Shown piece by piece: positions 1-11,185 of a DNA stretch of 64,000 bases. The DNA lies in NCBI GenBank assembly GCA_028023455.1, contig JAQFVV010012416.1, forward strand, positions 3,579,594 through 3,643,593. The letters are read 5' to 3'. This DNA comes from Epiperipatus broadwayi. Taxonomy: Eukaryota > Onychophora > Udeonychophora > Euonychophora > Peripatidae. Position numbers and translations under genes: made by a program. The notes below the pieces were generated by a model. The model was not told where the DNA came from, ran no database searches, and saw only the letters and a list, made by a program, of their open reading frames with translations. The stretch's first letter is position 1. Each line of letters starts with the position of its first letter.

Positions 1-636
1 AATTGGTTGGAGATCAGGAAAAGGTTATGGAAATGTTAATGTTAAGATTATTATCATTTAGTCTCTAGTCTGTTGTATTGTACGTATGCTAACATCTCAC
101 AGTTAATTCTAATATTCTCCATATGTTCACAGATTATTTTCTGACCTCATTATTGCATATCATTGCATATGTTAAGAATCATATAAGCAAGAAAATTATC
201 CTTAACCATCTGCCTGGATGTTATAAATAATCATTCATTTAACGTTTGAAACAGTTCTTCAACTGATAAAATTCACAAAAGATTAAATCATTTTTTTATT
301 TTGGTATGCTGATTGTGATATTGGTATTGTTAGACGTACGCTAATCTTTATCTACTATGCTGAATCTTGTTAATCCTATGAAAATCTTAATCTTGATAAG
401 AATTAAATTGCATCTTTCACGATAAAAAAACTTTTGTTATTGATTAGAGCTTACAGAAATAGCTTGCTTTTGACAGATTCAAATTATCTACTGGACTCGT
501 TTGGAAAAAATGCTCCCAAACTTTTATTTTTTTACTTTTTTTAATCATCATAGTTTTAATTAAATATTGTTATTCTTCATTATATTATTTTTTTTCCATA
601 CACATTTTGCATTTTAATTCACTAAAACATTATTTA
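1..636. other. AT-rich DNA, nothing recognised
   Basis: No long frame, repeat partner or structural motif was recognised. Only A- and T-runs and short low-complexity tracts are visible. Confidence 0.6.
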
Positions 637-1332
637 TTTTATTAAAACCATAATCTTAAAACTATGCGCCTGCAAAAATGTAAGTAGGAATCTCTGCAAA
701 TCTTTAACACAAGATTTATTTAAAAGAGCAGCCACTCTTATCTTAACCTACTTTCTAAATAAATAGGAGAATCTAAAGCATTCTGACTTGAGAGGTAAGG
801 CCATTAAATACCTCATCGATTAAGTCGATAAATTCCATAACACATTAACATTCGTGAAATCATTCGATCTACGAGTCAGTGTTGAGATCTTGTGCCTAGA
901 AATCCATTAAGATAATATAAAGTTGTAATAATTATATTTATAAAGTGCATACTCATTACTTAAAGTAATATTTTATTAAGGCTATAACCTTAAAACTATG
1001 CACCTGAAAAAATGACAGTAGGGACCGCTGCAAATTTTTAACACAAGATTTATTTAAAAGACAAGAGTGAATGTTAATGTGTTATAGAATTTATGGACTT
1101 AATTGGTGAGGTATTTAATAGCCTAATGCTCTCAAATCAGAATGCTTTAGATTCTCCTATTTATTTAGAAAGTAGATTAAGAGTGGCTGCTCGTCTTTTA
1201 AATAAATCTTGCGTTAAAGATTTGTAGAGGTCCCTACTGTCATTTTTTCAGGTGCATAGTTTTAAAGTTATAGCCTTAATAAAATATTACTTTAAGTAAT
1301 GAGTATACGCTTTATAAATATAATTATTAAAA
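637..1332. mobile_element. Foldback element family F, compound copy
   Basis: Positions 928-1060 are mirrored as the reverse complement by about 1195-1330, so the locus can fold into a hairpin. A further left-orientation partial copy lies at about 645-865 and pairs with 1085-1260. The arms share phrases such as GGTCCCTACTGTCATTTT and TTTAAATAAATCTTG with relatives near 6.0-6.2, 27.5 and 35.3 kb. There is no protein-coding capacity. The family is not one I recognise. The internal duplication suggests rearrangement during or after insertion. Confidence 0.7.
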
Positions 1333-1732
1333 TGTTGTGAAGTAATCATGTGTTATGTTACCTTCAACGTTTTAATTACTTGTAAATGCTCAGTTTTGGA
1401 ATTGCCTACTCCATATAAAAGATTTAAGATTCATTTCACATTCAAACAGTTTTGGAAATTAGAATCATATTTTTTCCAACTTTGTTATCGCAGTTCCCTT
1501 ATAAGCATCTTTTACTTATGGTACCATCATTATTTCACCATTTCTTGTTTCACAAGCTGTTAAAACAGTAGCTTTACTATCAATTTACTAATTACTTGTA
1601 TAAATTTAGAGTGTCAACCTCAAGAGTTAAAGATTCTTAGATTAAAACTTACTATCATACTTAACAATCATGTGACTTTATGCATGATTAATTATTCGAT
1701 TATTGGTTAGTATTTATTATATTAGTACTCTT
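1333..1732. other. Unassigned AT-rich spacer
   Basis: A 71-codon open frame runs through this stretch, but its composition is ordinary AT-rich DNA and it resembles no protein family I know. I treat it as chance. Confidence 0.5.
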
Positions 1733-1796
1733 GTGTGGTGCAGGTAATAGAGCGTCTGACTAATTCCCGAGCAATAAAGCTACTAACTTTTTTTTT
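1733..1796 (+). mobile_element. tRNA-derived SINE family 2, internally deleted copy
   Basis: The head GGTGCAGGTAATAGAGCG resembles a tRNA A-box region. It is joined directly to the tail AGCAATAAAGCTACTAAC, which matches the tail of fuller copies at 49.5 and 56.6 kb (AGCAATGAAGTCATTAGC). The B-box segment between them is missing. Confidence 0.5.
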
Positions 1797-1902
1797 CCAT
1801 ATGTCAAAGCATAGGCTGGGAAGGGAACCCGCAACAGCTGTCTGCAAGCAATTGCTTGCTTGCAAGGCTGCTGCGCTGACCTCTCGGCTACCACCGCTTG
1901 AC
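1788..1902 (-). mobile_element. tRNA-derived SINE family A
   Basis: Read on the minus strand it starts GTCAAGCGGTGGTAGCCGAG (A-box-like GTAGCCGAGAGG), has a B-box-like GCGGGTTCCCTTCC and ends ATATGGAAAAAAAAA. Other copies lie at 4.4, 28.8, 39.0 and 43.3 kb. This copy has about ten extra bases in the anticodon/variable-arm region. A short TAACTT repeat flanks it. Such SINEs are transcribed by RNA polymerase III and mobilised by a LINE. Confidence 0.8.
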
Positions 1903-1910
1903 TGTAACTT

Positions 1911-2594
1911 CTTTTAATATATTAACACTGAATTACTAGCATCGATTTTAATTAGGTTAACCAAGATTTATATTTTAAAATCTATATGTAACGTTTAAAG
2001 TAAAGTTAGTTCATTGAAAATTTAAATCAACGTTCAAAACTTGTTCTTTAAAACCTTTGTTTTAAATTATATTTTTTTAGTGGGATTTATTTTATTTTAT
2101 ATTTCATTTTATTTTATTTTTTGCCTTAGCTTGAAACATAATTTTTTTTTTTATCATGTTGAAAAGCTCTTATCTTTTTAAAGGCTTTTACAATTTTTTC
2201 TATTTTTTATATTAATATAATTTTTAAAAATACAATTATTATCATAAATGTAATTTGATTTTATTAACTTTTAATTTGGATTTATTTTAGAAATTGGTAA
2301 TAAATACATATATTATAGTTCATTACATTATTTATTTTTAGATTTGTTTTATAACTAAAATCAATATTAGCTTTGTTAAATAAAAATAATAAAATTTATC
2401 ATGAGTTCATTACCCATTCCAGGCAACACATTGGCATTTATCCGACCAGCCCATATTAACTTGATATTTTTAATAAAAACGGCTAAATACCCATTAACTA
2501 ACCATTATTGAATGACTATAAATCATCTACCTAAAAAATCCAAAATCTATTTACAACCTGAAAAAGTATTCAACTAGTCTGTGCTCGAATCTAC
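1911..2594. other. T-rich spacer, nothing recognised
   Basis: This is low-complexity A/T sequence with repeats of the type TTTTATTTTATTTCATTTT. No frame or repeat family was identified. Confidence 0.5.
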
Positions 2595-2639
2595 ATCATA
2601 GGCAATGTGTATATATATATAAAGCAACAAATATCTTGG

Positions 2640-3145
2640 CTAGATTATGATTACAGATAAAAACATAATGGACGAAATTAATTATAGAATTAAACTTGGC
2701 TGAACTGCTTTTGGTAGAAATAACTTAATATTAAAACAAAATATGCCATATGTGTTTGAAAAGAAAGATTTTTAATAAATGTGTTACCAGTTTTTACTTA
2801 TGAATCTGAAACTTGGACACTTAACAGGCAAACCATATCGAGACTTCATATCACTAAACGAAGTATGGAGAGATATATGACAGGAGTAACAAGAAAAGAT
2901 CAAAAATGAAATACATGGGTGAGAGAACAAATAGGTGTTACTCACATTATTGAAAGAATTAAGAGATTGGGGTGATGAAGAGCTGGGAATACTGCTATAA
3001 GAATTAATAATAGATAGATGAAATTTTAAATGGGATTCCAAGAGAAAGACCTAGAAAAAGACAGGAAGTATGCTGGGATGATGTAGAGAAGAAAGGCTAG
3101 AGAAGATCGATTGAACTTGGAGAGACGATCTTGCAATTAATCATA
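2640..3145 (+). pseudogene. LINE reverse-transcriptase ORF, decayed 3' end
   Basis: Conceptual translation of the plus strand gives fragments typical of the C-terminal end of RTE/jockey-type LINE polymerases: TYESETWTL, then a block like NTWVREQIGVTHIIERIKRL, then a basic stretch like FQERDLEKDRKY. In-frame stops and frameshifts break it repeatedly. The same order of blocks is seen at 54.5-54.9 kb (+) and, further upstream into the polymerase domain, at 26.3-27.2 kb (-). The catalytic part of the protein is missing. This is a 5'-truncated dead copy. Confidence 0.75.
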
Positions 3146-3242
3146 ATGGTTAAAAATGATAACATATGCTAGAGAAGATGGATTGAATTTGGAGAGACCA
3201 TCTTGCAATTGATCATAATGGTTAAAAATGATAACACATGCT
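3096..3242 (+). repeat. 72-bp tandem duplication of a LINE 3' tail
   Basis: The segment beginning GCTAGAGAAGATCGATTGAA at 3096 is repeated with a few changes from 3168, a period of 72 bp. It is the extreme 3' end of the LINE: the codons around RRWIELGET plus the untranslated tail. Confidence 0.8.
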
Positions 3243-3689
3243 GGTCCTTTAATCAGATAGTCCTTATAACCCACTAATGACAAAATTCTATATTCAACAA
3301 AAAAATAAAAATGTGTGCAGCCTCTTAATTGATTTTGCAACATTAGTATGCCCTAAAAACCTAATGTAGTATATACAAGAGATCTCAAATAAAAAATAAG
3401 ATATTATTCATTGATTCCTAATTTATCACAAAAATTCTGATTAAGTACTTAATCTCTGCTATTAATAATCATACAGAATGTGGATAAAATAACTGCTTTC
3501 CACATTCACAAGCTAGAATATCTTTTTTTAAATTTTCAATAAAATATTATTTTTCCATTAACGCATAACTAACCCAATGAACTAATTAGGAGATAAAAAT
3601 TCCAGGATAATCTAGGTTGATTAAATGATTTATTGCATTGACTATAAAAAATTAAAATTCTATGATTATATTGTGATCATGGTCATTGA
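3243..3689. other. Unassigned spacer
   Basis: AT-rich DNA with no recognisable feature. Confidence 0.5.
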
Positions 3690-4250
3690 AAACACGTGTC
3701 TTCTTCCTATAGGTGCTGTCATATCTGACATTGCCTTTAGAAATGGGCTATTCTAGATTGGCTAGCAGTCAATCGCTATCCAATGGGGATAAATCTTTTA
3801 TTGAGGTTTGTGTACAAAATCTGAGAGTTTCCAGTAAGGTAGGGGATCTTCTATTAAATAGTCAGCCTTTTTGGAGGGCAATTACTTCTGTCAACCTGAA
3901 CAACTGAACATGCTCTTCAATAAATCCTCTGCCATCAGCAAAGGTATTTCTCTAATCATTATTGCAACATCCATGCAGTGAGGCAAGTCCCCATAGGGAC
4001 TGGAAATTGCTACATCCAAAGCTGATATGAGGCAAGCTGACTTGTACAACCGGAAGAGTCTCTTACTTGAGCTCACGACGCAGGTTACTTATATAGCTGA
4101 AAGTGAGTTCCATTACTCGGCATGACTACCTCAGTATTAACTTGTATAAACCATATTTATATGTTTGATTAACTAACTTGTGTGTATATTTTTGTAACTA
4201 ATAAATTATACATATTATTAATTGAGTAGTTGTCATCATTTGTCTGTTGG
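3690..4250 (+). mobile_element. LTR-retrotransposon relic (probable LTR and adjoining 3' region)
   Basis: The stretch is markedly richer in G+C than its surroundings. It matches, in the opposite orientation, the block at 58.88-59.43 kb. Shared phrases include TGCAGTGAGGCAA followed by a GGAA(A/T)-rich segment and AGTC-AG-CTTTTTG followed by ACTTCTGTC. Both copies have a TATA-like box (TTATATAG near 4089), a GTTCC block and then AATAAA (near 4200), in the order expected for a U3-R-U5 LTR. No clear LTR boundary or target duplication was found. Short open frames on both strands here are probably not host exons. Confidence 0.5.
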
Positions 4251-4433
4251 TTTGGAACCCAACCTGTAAGCCTTACCAAACACAACAGATCTGGCACAGT
4301 TATCTTTACCCAAATATATTATATTCATTTACGTTTTCAAAAAAAAAAAATTAAATTGGCAACAATATCAAAATTGAATGAAATGACAACTTTTAAAAAT
4401 GATTTTAAAACATTTTAATGCTTAAAAAATTAA

Positions 4434-4485
4434 GCCAAGCTGCTTGAAAGGCAACTATGCTAACCACTAGGCCAACAACGCTTGA
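4434..4485 (-). mobile_element. SINE family A, 5' fragment
   Basis: The minus strand begins CGTCAAGCGTTGTTGGCCTA and continues to AAGCAGCTTGG, matching the A-box half of the SINE at 43.3 kb. The B-box half and A-tail are absent. Confidence 0.7.
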
Positions 4486-4785
4486 CGATTTTCTTAACTT
4501 ACAATATCATGAAAAGTCATGAAGTCCCTCACACAGTATTTAATTTCAAAAAGCAATAGTTTAATGCAAAAAGTATAAATATTAACTAATTATTATTTAT
4601 TACATTCAATATTTGAACTGATTGACTGGAAGTACCTAATTTCACCTTTGAAAAATTAATCTTAATTCGGCAACAAACGCCATTTAGTTTTGGCAATCAA
4701 AAATGGCTTAATAAACAAAAGAATTATGCTAAAAAGTTACAAACAATTATATACCTATTTAATTAACATATTCATTCTGTATACT
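4486..4785. other. Unassigned spacer
   Basis: Nothing recognised. Confidence 0.5.
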
Positions 4786-5300
4786 GAATGTTCATTATGT
4801 AAATAGAAGGATTTGAACTTAGGATTTTCAGTGTATATTCATCCTCCATTCCATCTCAAACAACCAATACACATGACAACACACATGAAAAAGATAAATG
4901 ACTTCCTAATATACATATTTCATCATTAGTTGGGCAAGATCATAATCTCCCATATATATATTATTGCTTGTCCTATATTAAGATAGCAATTCTTTAAACT
5001 TTAATGGACAGACTTCAATCTTCTCACCCTGCAAACAATTCAACGAAATGGACTGTTGAACTGATGAAAGGCTGAAAAGACTGAAGCCTGTCCATTAAAG
5101 TTTAAGGAATTACTGTCTTAATATAAACCAAGCACTGATTGTATATATGTGTGGGAGATTATGATCTGGCCCAACTGATGAGTACTGTTTCTGTATGAAA
5201 TACATATATTGGGGGATCATTTATTTTTTTCACATGTGTGTGGTAATGGGTATTAGTTGTTTGAGATGGAGTGGATGACGAATATAGGTCTGAAAGTACA
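4786..5300. mobile_element. Family C foldback element with hammerhead-like core
   Basis: About 4840-5020 is the reverse complement of about 5085-5280, so the locus is a long imperfect palindrome. The turn is at the paired phrases TTTAATGGACAG and CTGTCCATTAAA. The right arm keeps a good hammerhead core (5170-5213). In the left arm most of helix II is deleted. Related copies are at 9.8, 28.7, 48.1-48.9 and 57.1-57.3 kb. The ends include GTTCAAAT-like sequence resembling a tRNA B-box, near 4813 on the minus strand. Confidence 0.75.
5170..5213 (+). ncRNA. Type I hammerhead ribozyme-like motif (family C)
   Basis: CTGATGA lies at 5175-5181 and GAAA at 5197-5200. Helix II is G82-U96 (wobble), T83-A95, A84-T94, C85-G93 (last two digits of positions). 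Helix III is the short self-complementary ATACATAT. The expected cleavage step is after 5208. Helix I is CCCAA (5170-5174) with TTGGG (5209-5213). Relative to the 48.75-kb copy, the outer helix I pair is C-G instead of A-U, and one helix II pair is A-U instead of G-C. A very short helix III implies that activity, if any, would be as a dimer. Confidence 0.65.
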
Positions 5301-5337
5301 CATGGCGTCATATAAAAATAAATGCTTATATAACTAT

Positions 5338-6232
5338 TTGTAATTATAAATTTATTTAAACGCACATTGATTACGTAATTATTTTAATTTTAATAAATAA
5401 ATGACACATTTATTTAAAACAAACATTTTTATTAAACACTTGATCCTGAATTGTTCTCTTTATTTAGCAATTTATAAACCATAGAAAATGACAAAATGAA
5501 CATGTGTGTATACCACAATATATATTATGATTTATGATTTGGCTTGTTTCATCATCAAAATTGTTATCTTTTTCTTTTCTTTTTTTTTTTTTTGTCAAAT
5601 TAGTCTTCCTTAGTGATGAAAGTTTATTTAATTTTAAAAAGGTTAAATGTAATTCTAAAAAAAAAGGTTTTAGGAATGCTAAAATAATATAGAATGCTTT
5701 CACTTGTAGTAAGTTGCCAATGTAAAGAATGCTAAACTTTATATCCCGTGAGTGACTGAAACTTTTCTAGTTTATTTATGAAACTGTTAATGTTGATATC
5801 TTTCAGCAATGACAAAAATTAACATTAATAAAGAATTCTTCAGGGTTGTGCTGAAGTATGGAATCTATAAACTTTGGTTAACTATTCTACCTGCTTAAGG
5901 TTAACTATTCTAGCTGCTTAAGGTTTGAGTTAGTGTAAACAGAAGAAAAGAAATGTAAATAATCATTTGGAAATAAAGTAGGATATTTATAAAAACAAAT
6001 AGTTATATAATATTCATTAAGGCTGTAGCCTCAAGCACATGCATATAAAAATGCGATAGTAGGGACCTCTACAGGTGTTTAACCACAAGCTTATGCTATG
6101 AAAGATAAGAGAGTTAAACACCTGTAGAGGTCCCTACTATCGCATTTTACACGCATATTCTCGAGGTTACAGCCTCGGTAAATATTACTTACATAATCAA
6201 TGTGCGTTTAATAAATTTATAATTAAAATTTA
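5338..6232. mobile_element. Foldback element family F, second copy
   Basis: A hairpin with arms at about 6010-6085 and 6113-6190 contains mirrored TAGGGACCTCTACAGGTG. The outer right end (GTGCGTTTAATAAATTTATA, about 6203-6222) is matched in inverted orientation at 5340-5362. The original element may therefore begin there, with about 600 bp of internal or inserted sequence. No coding capacity. Confidence 0.55.
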
Positions 6233-6411
6233 AAATAATATTTTAAATTTAAATTATTATCAGATGATGGCAATGCTTTATTCAAATTAGAAGAAAGAAA
6301 TCACATGTTCAAAACCAGTGTTTAAAAATCTAGACGGCAATATTTATGCTACTATAGAGACAGAAACAATTTTCAGAAAGAAAACATACTTTCCTTTAAA
6401 AAGTTTTACTA

Positions 6412-6663
6412 TATATTATATGTTCTGCATGCCCAGATAATGAAGCTAATATATATAATCGAAAGCAAATATAAAATACTATTTTAGCTAAGTGCTTTCG
6501 AAAAACTTCTTGCTCTCATATACATAGCTACTATCTAATAAGATAGTAGCTATGAATATGAGAGCAAGAAGTCTCTTGAAAGCCTTAGTTAAAATAGTAT
6601 TTTATATTTGCTTTTGATTATGTATATTAGCTTCATTATCTGTGCGTGCAGCACATATATATT
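6412..6663. mobile_element. Near-perfect 250-bp palindrome (foldback family G)
   Basis: 6413-6537 and 6541-6662 are reverse complements with only a few differences. They meet at AGCTACTATCT, a few bases, then AGATAGTAGCT. The arms carry CTTCTTGCTCTCATAT and AAGCAAATATAAAATACTAT. There is no coding capacity. No second copy was noticed in the window. Confidence 0.85.
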
Positions 6664-8215
6664 ATAATTTAATAAAGGAAAAAAAATCAATTATTTAAAA
6701 AGTTTTGTATTTTAACCTTATCTCATCTTACAAATAAGTTTTGGACTAGCACTAAACAAAATGGATTGTGAGTAGAAAGCCTAGAAAGGAAAAGAGCATG
6801 CGGTCCTCTTCATTTAATGTCCATGATTTAAAAATGGAATGATATTAATAACAAAATGCTATGCTCACTGCCATTGAATTTAAAACTGTAAAATCTACTT
6901 ATATTGCAATATTGACAAAGGAAAATAATCGGTGACAAAGGAAAATAATCGGTAACATTTAAGGATTAGATGGTCTATGAAACTATTACATATATGTGTG
7001 CTAGCATGAAAAAGCCAAAGAAAAAATTGCAGGATAAGAAAATACAATTTAAGTTTTATATATGCTAACATTAACAGATGCTCAAAAGAAAATCAAAAGT
7101 AATATTTATAAATGTTTATAAAAATCTCTCTTCTAAACTAATAATATTAATTACCATGCAATTTAGATCTGTCACTCAATATCTTAATTAATAATAATCA
7201 AGTAAAGTAAAAGACCAATTAGAACATATTATTTGCATAATTTAATTTAAAATATAAATAACTTTATAAAAATATTAAAATTCATCCATATATTTTATTT
7301 TTAAGAAAATAATTTATAGTTAACCCTTTTTCAACTATATATATATATTGATAATTTAAATTCTAAAAATATATCTCACATTTAATTATATTATAGCAAT
7401 TATATTTAATTATATTATATTATAAATAAATTAGAATTCTATATTATAGGATGCTAACTGATGTTATAAATTATTTGTTCAAACCACCATGTATAAGTTA
7501 ATATTTATTTTAATAAACTTATGTTTTTGTTATTAACCTAGGTGAACCATTAAACATCTATTTTATTTTATCCTATAATATATTCCAGGTGATACCTCAT
7601 TATCAAGTAAACCCTTTAATAAATTTTATTTTATTTTCCAGTCAAGAGCATGCACACGGATTCATTGGTGACCTCTATAAATTTATGAATCCATTGTACA
7701 TGTAAATATAAAATATTATAGTCATCTGTCATCAATTTATTTATTTACTCATATTTTAAATTATGTGAGTATGACATTTACTCAGCATATTTAGCCTGTC
7801 CACATATGTAATATCTAAGTGATTCACAATTATATTTACCATAGTTAGCTGCCCAAATATGCAATGCATTTAGTTTGCAGACCAACTAACCTTGCTCAGT
7901 TATAATATTTTCAGTACATTTGGATTAACTAATCTGAGGGCATTTACTGATAGTCAGTTCCATTTATGACATTAGTTATCTAGTGTGATGAGCAGTATAT
8001 TATGTTATACTATCATTTATAAATTTTGGCTTTTCAAAAGGACATAATTTATTTATGAGATAGTACCCAAATTTGCAAAAGTATTCAGAACCGTATTTAT
8101 TTTTTTATCTTATTTTATTTATCATTAGAATATGATCTTCCTTTATATTTGGCTCATTCAACAATGATGTAGGTTTCATTAGCATTATTATAGATTTTTA
8201 TTAATAGAAGAGATA
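6664..8215. other. 1.5 kb AT-rich DNA without recognised features
   Basis: The only local structure noted is a 20-bp tandem duplication of TGACAAAGGAAAATAATCGG near 6912-6951. No gene or known repeat was recognised. Confidence 0.5.
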
Positions 8216-8372
8216 TTGACCATTTACAATATCTAATTATCATCATTTCAACTATTATTGATCCACTGTAGGATTAAGGTCTTTCCAAGTTCAATCATCT
8301 TCTCTGATCTTTAGCCTCTTTTCTCCAAATCATCCCTGCACACTTTTTTATTTCATCCATTCTTCTCATATA
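8216..8372 (-). mobile_element. LINE 3' end fragment
   Basis: On the minus strand the order is GGATGAAATAAAAAAGTGTG, an AGAAAAGAGGCTAAAGATCAG-like stretch, then the RRWIELGE-type codons, then ATGATGA-type tail. This matches the 3' ends at 54.8 and 58.2 kb. Only the last part of the polymerase ORF and the tail remain. Confidence 0.75.
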
Positions 8373-8425
8373 TATATATATATATTTTTGTTTATCATAT
8401 ATATATATATATATAATATTCTGGT
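8373..8425. repeat. (AT)n microsatellite
   Basis: Two AT dinucleotide runs are separated by a short TTTTTGTTTATC interruption. Confidence 0.9.
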
Positions 8426-8562
8426 TCCTTCATTTGTTATTTTAAAAATGCTATTCTGTAACTTCTGAAGCAAACTGTTTTACTGAAATGCTAGTCACAA
8501 CTCTCTATTATCATCTATCCTTAATTAACTCTTATTTTTTTAGAGGCTACTTTAGATAATGC

Positions 8563-8862
8563 TTTCCTGAAGATTTGTGATGATGGTGTTTTAGATGTAT
8601 TTATTTGTTGGACTATTTCCATCATCTAATATTAAGTATTGAATGTCTTTAGAAAAATTTAAATTCCAAATTATATTCAACTATTAGTGATTACACTCAG
8701 ATTAATATGTGCACACAATGTTTTGAGAGGTATTATTCTTCTCTCTTCTGCAAGTGTTTCTGGGCTGAGACAATACTAGCATAGAAATTGAACCTCAATC
8801 CTTAATTTCTTGAATATAGAATTTTAAGGTAACCCTCTAACCAACTGACCATCCTGCCAAAG
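8563..8862 (-). mobile_element. tRNA-headed SINE family 3
   Basis: The minus strand reads from a tRNA-like head (GATGGTCAGTTGGTTAGAGG, with a degenerate B-box TTGAGGTTCAATTTC) into a body. The body carries a CAGAAGAGAG...CTCTC hairpin with AAAACATTGTG, and a tail TGATGGAAATAGTCCAAC. The same layout occurs twice at 36.0-36.6 kb and at 53.7-54.1 kb. Confidence 0.7.
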
Positions 8863-8964
8863 GCAACAGTCAGTAGAAATTTCATATACTTATCTATGAG
8901 TTTCCTCCTGATTTTTCCACTTTTTTCCTTAAGAGCAAAATTGATGATTGGATTCCATACATTA

Positions 8965-9015
8965 TGTACAGTTATTAAAACAGGCAAAACTCACTATATA
9001 TATTGCCACACACCC
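8965..9015 (+). repeat. Solitary terminal fragment of foldback family E
   Basis: TTATTAAAACAGGCAAAACT followed by CACTATATATATTGCCAC matches the left end of the family E element at 55.75 kb almost base for base. The rest of the element is absent. Confidence 0.65.
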
Positions 9016-9790
9016 TAGGTTGTACTCTTTATCTCTCTATCCAATATTTTTATATTTTCCCAATTAAGCATGTGTTTATTGGTACATATATGATCTGCTT
9101 GCTATCTTAGTCACACCTGTTTTCTCTCTTCTAATAATCAGTTTGTGCTCTTGCAGTCTCTTTTCAATGGGATGACCAATCTTAATGAGAGTTAAAGTTC
9201 ATAAGAATAGAGTTAAAAATAGATACCATAATTAAGCTTTGTATATTCAGGAACTGAATAGAGGTCATAAAATATTATTTGACAATGCAGAGATTATCTT
9301 TTATGAAAAAAGTGAATTGAAAAGAAGAGTAAAAAACTTGGATATTAAAATGTTTTTAATCTGAGGTCATCAATCTACCGAATGCATCATTTGATGTTAA
9401 AGGAAGTTGATTTTTGAAATGAATGATAAGAAGGTTATTGGGTTTTGTAAATACATGTTGTGTGTTTAATTGAATTTCACTTAAAAAGATCTATTTGTTA
9501 ACAGATAAAACCATAGTTGTGGAAGAATTTTAATAAAATGTTCTTTGGCTGGTAATGTTATATTAACTTCTATTTTATTTATAATTACTGGTACAACTGT
9601 TAGGTAGTATTTATTTTTTAGAAATAAATCTATACATCCATTTAATCCCATGGATTACATTCCAGTAGAAATCTTTAACAATAGAACAAGCATTAAGTGA
9701 TGAGACAGATTTATAAATGATTTATATCCAAACAATAGCATGAAAAAATGGAAGGATAATTTTTTATCACAGTTTGGTTTTGAAGAAATA
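9016..9790. other. Unassigned spacer
   Basis: AT-rich DNA; nothing recognised. Confidence 0.5.
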
Positions 9791-10045
9791 GATGGAGAAG
9801 AGTGAAGCTTGTCCATTGAAGTTTAAGATTTGCTATCTTAATATAAACTGAGCACTGATTATCTATATATGTGGGAAATGATAATATGAACCAACTGATG
9901 AATACTGAATTAGCACAAAATACATGTATTGGTGATCATTTAGCTTATTCACACAAGTATGGACATGTGTATCAGTTACATAAAATGGAGTGTATAACTG
10001 GAGGGAGCTTGAAAGTCAGTGTTCAAACCTCCTAAGTTTGGTATA
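9791..10045 (+). mobile_element. Family C element, single arm
   Basis: This is homologous to the right arm of the 4.8-5.3 kb element, from TTGTCCATTGAAGTTTAAG through the hammerhead core to a B-box-like GTGTTCAAACCTCC near 10020. No inverted partner is present, so it is not a foldback. Confidence 0.7.
9888..9933 (+). ncRNA. Decayed hammerhead-like motif (family C)
   Basis: CTGATGA is at 9895-9901, preceded by ACCAA and followed at 9929 onward by TTGGT-type sequence, so helix I is preserved. The GAAA box reads AAAA (9917-9920). One helix II pair is an A-C mismatch. The helix III region is the palindrome ATACATGTAT. Loss of G12 should abolish catalysis. Confidence 0.55.
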
Positions 10046-10188
10046 TTTCAATATACTTGTATTTAAATATTAAAATTCTCTTAATATAAAATTGATATAT
10101 ATATTATTTATTCCATTATTTTTAAATTTGACAAAAGAATTAATACTCACAATTTAATCAAAATAATTTAATTGAACATTAATGCGAA

Positions 10189-10505
10189 GTGATGCACTGT
10201 GACTTTTTATATGGAATCAATAATCTCTCAGCCACTATGCCCAGAGAAACTTGTTAGCAACTTTACCTTTCCTTTCCATTCCTCTCTATCCCACTCCATT
10301 CCATTTCCACAACATAAACCCCACTAACTACATGGCCTTTATATCTAAATACTCTTCCCTTTTCTCATACCCAGCATAAAAACCAATAACCATTGGTGTT
10401 ATGTGATGCACTGTGACTTATCCTTATATGGAGTCAGGAAACTCTCCACAACTATGCCCAGAGAAACTTGTTAGTCACTTTGACTTTCTTTCCATTCCCC
10501 ACCCA
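10189..10505 (+). repeat. Direct repeat, two ~100-bp units 214 bp apart
   Basis: GTGATGCACTGTGACTT at 10190 recurs at 10403. Both are followed by ATATGGA(A/G)TCA and CTATGCCCAGAGAAACTTGT. The spacer is pyrimidine-rich, with ATTCC-like repeats. The origin is not recognised. Confidence 0.85.
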
Positions 10506-11185
10506 AAGTTTTCCCATAATAAAACAAAGAATTTAAGCACTCTCTATTAATTTATTGTGAAAATAATAGTTTGAATGTTGCAAATAATAGCCAAATTCTG
10601 AATGGTTAACTATGACAATATAAAACTCCATAAGTAACTTCATGAAAAAGTCACTTCATTAGCTGTCCCAAACTCTCAAACACAAATTATAGTTCTTCAA
10701 TGTATCAACTTACATGTAGCAATTACTCTCTAGACCAGTGATTTTCTTATCTACAGTTTCAGTTATCCAGGATTCAAAAAAACATTGCATAAAAAAATTA
10801 GAAGTTAATAAAAAGTGTAATTTTCTAAATTTCAAGCATTTAATTCTCAGAAAAACATATGATTGTTGCAAAAAAGTAACAATCGCACAGGAAAAATAAG
10901 TTTTTCCATTAATGCTTTAAGGGCTTAATTTAAAATATATTAAAAACATATATAAGATTATCAGATATAATTAAAAAATGATTTACATAATAGTACATGA
11001 AGAGATAAAATACAAATATAACTTTACTAGTGCAGGGTGAATTTTAGAATTATTAATCCATTATATAATTAGTGGTGGGTGAAGATTTCACCAATAGAAA
11101 ATATTTTTTAGTTTTAGGAGATTGGCATTTTAGTGGGAATATGTGGTTTCTGGAAAAAAATATTATTTTCTTATCATGCTGCATG
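10506..11185. other. Unassigned spacer
   Basis: Nothing recognised. Confidence 0.5.

Noticed and set aside
2784-3041. 85-codon minus-strand frame; likewise 54496-54768 and 54564-54779
   Set aside because: Antisense shadows of the plus-strand LINE polymerase remnants.
3713-3837. Exon-like segment with acceptor TTCTTCCTATAG and donor AAG/GTAGGG
   Set aside because: The surrounding block has a diverged partner at 59 kb with LTR-like signals, so a retroelement relic is more likely than a host exon.
5056-5085. CTGATGAAAGGCTGAAAAG as a hammerhead core
   Set aside because: The hairpin between the boxes cannot form and flanks do not pair; it lies in the turn of the family C palindrome.
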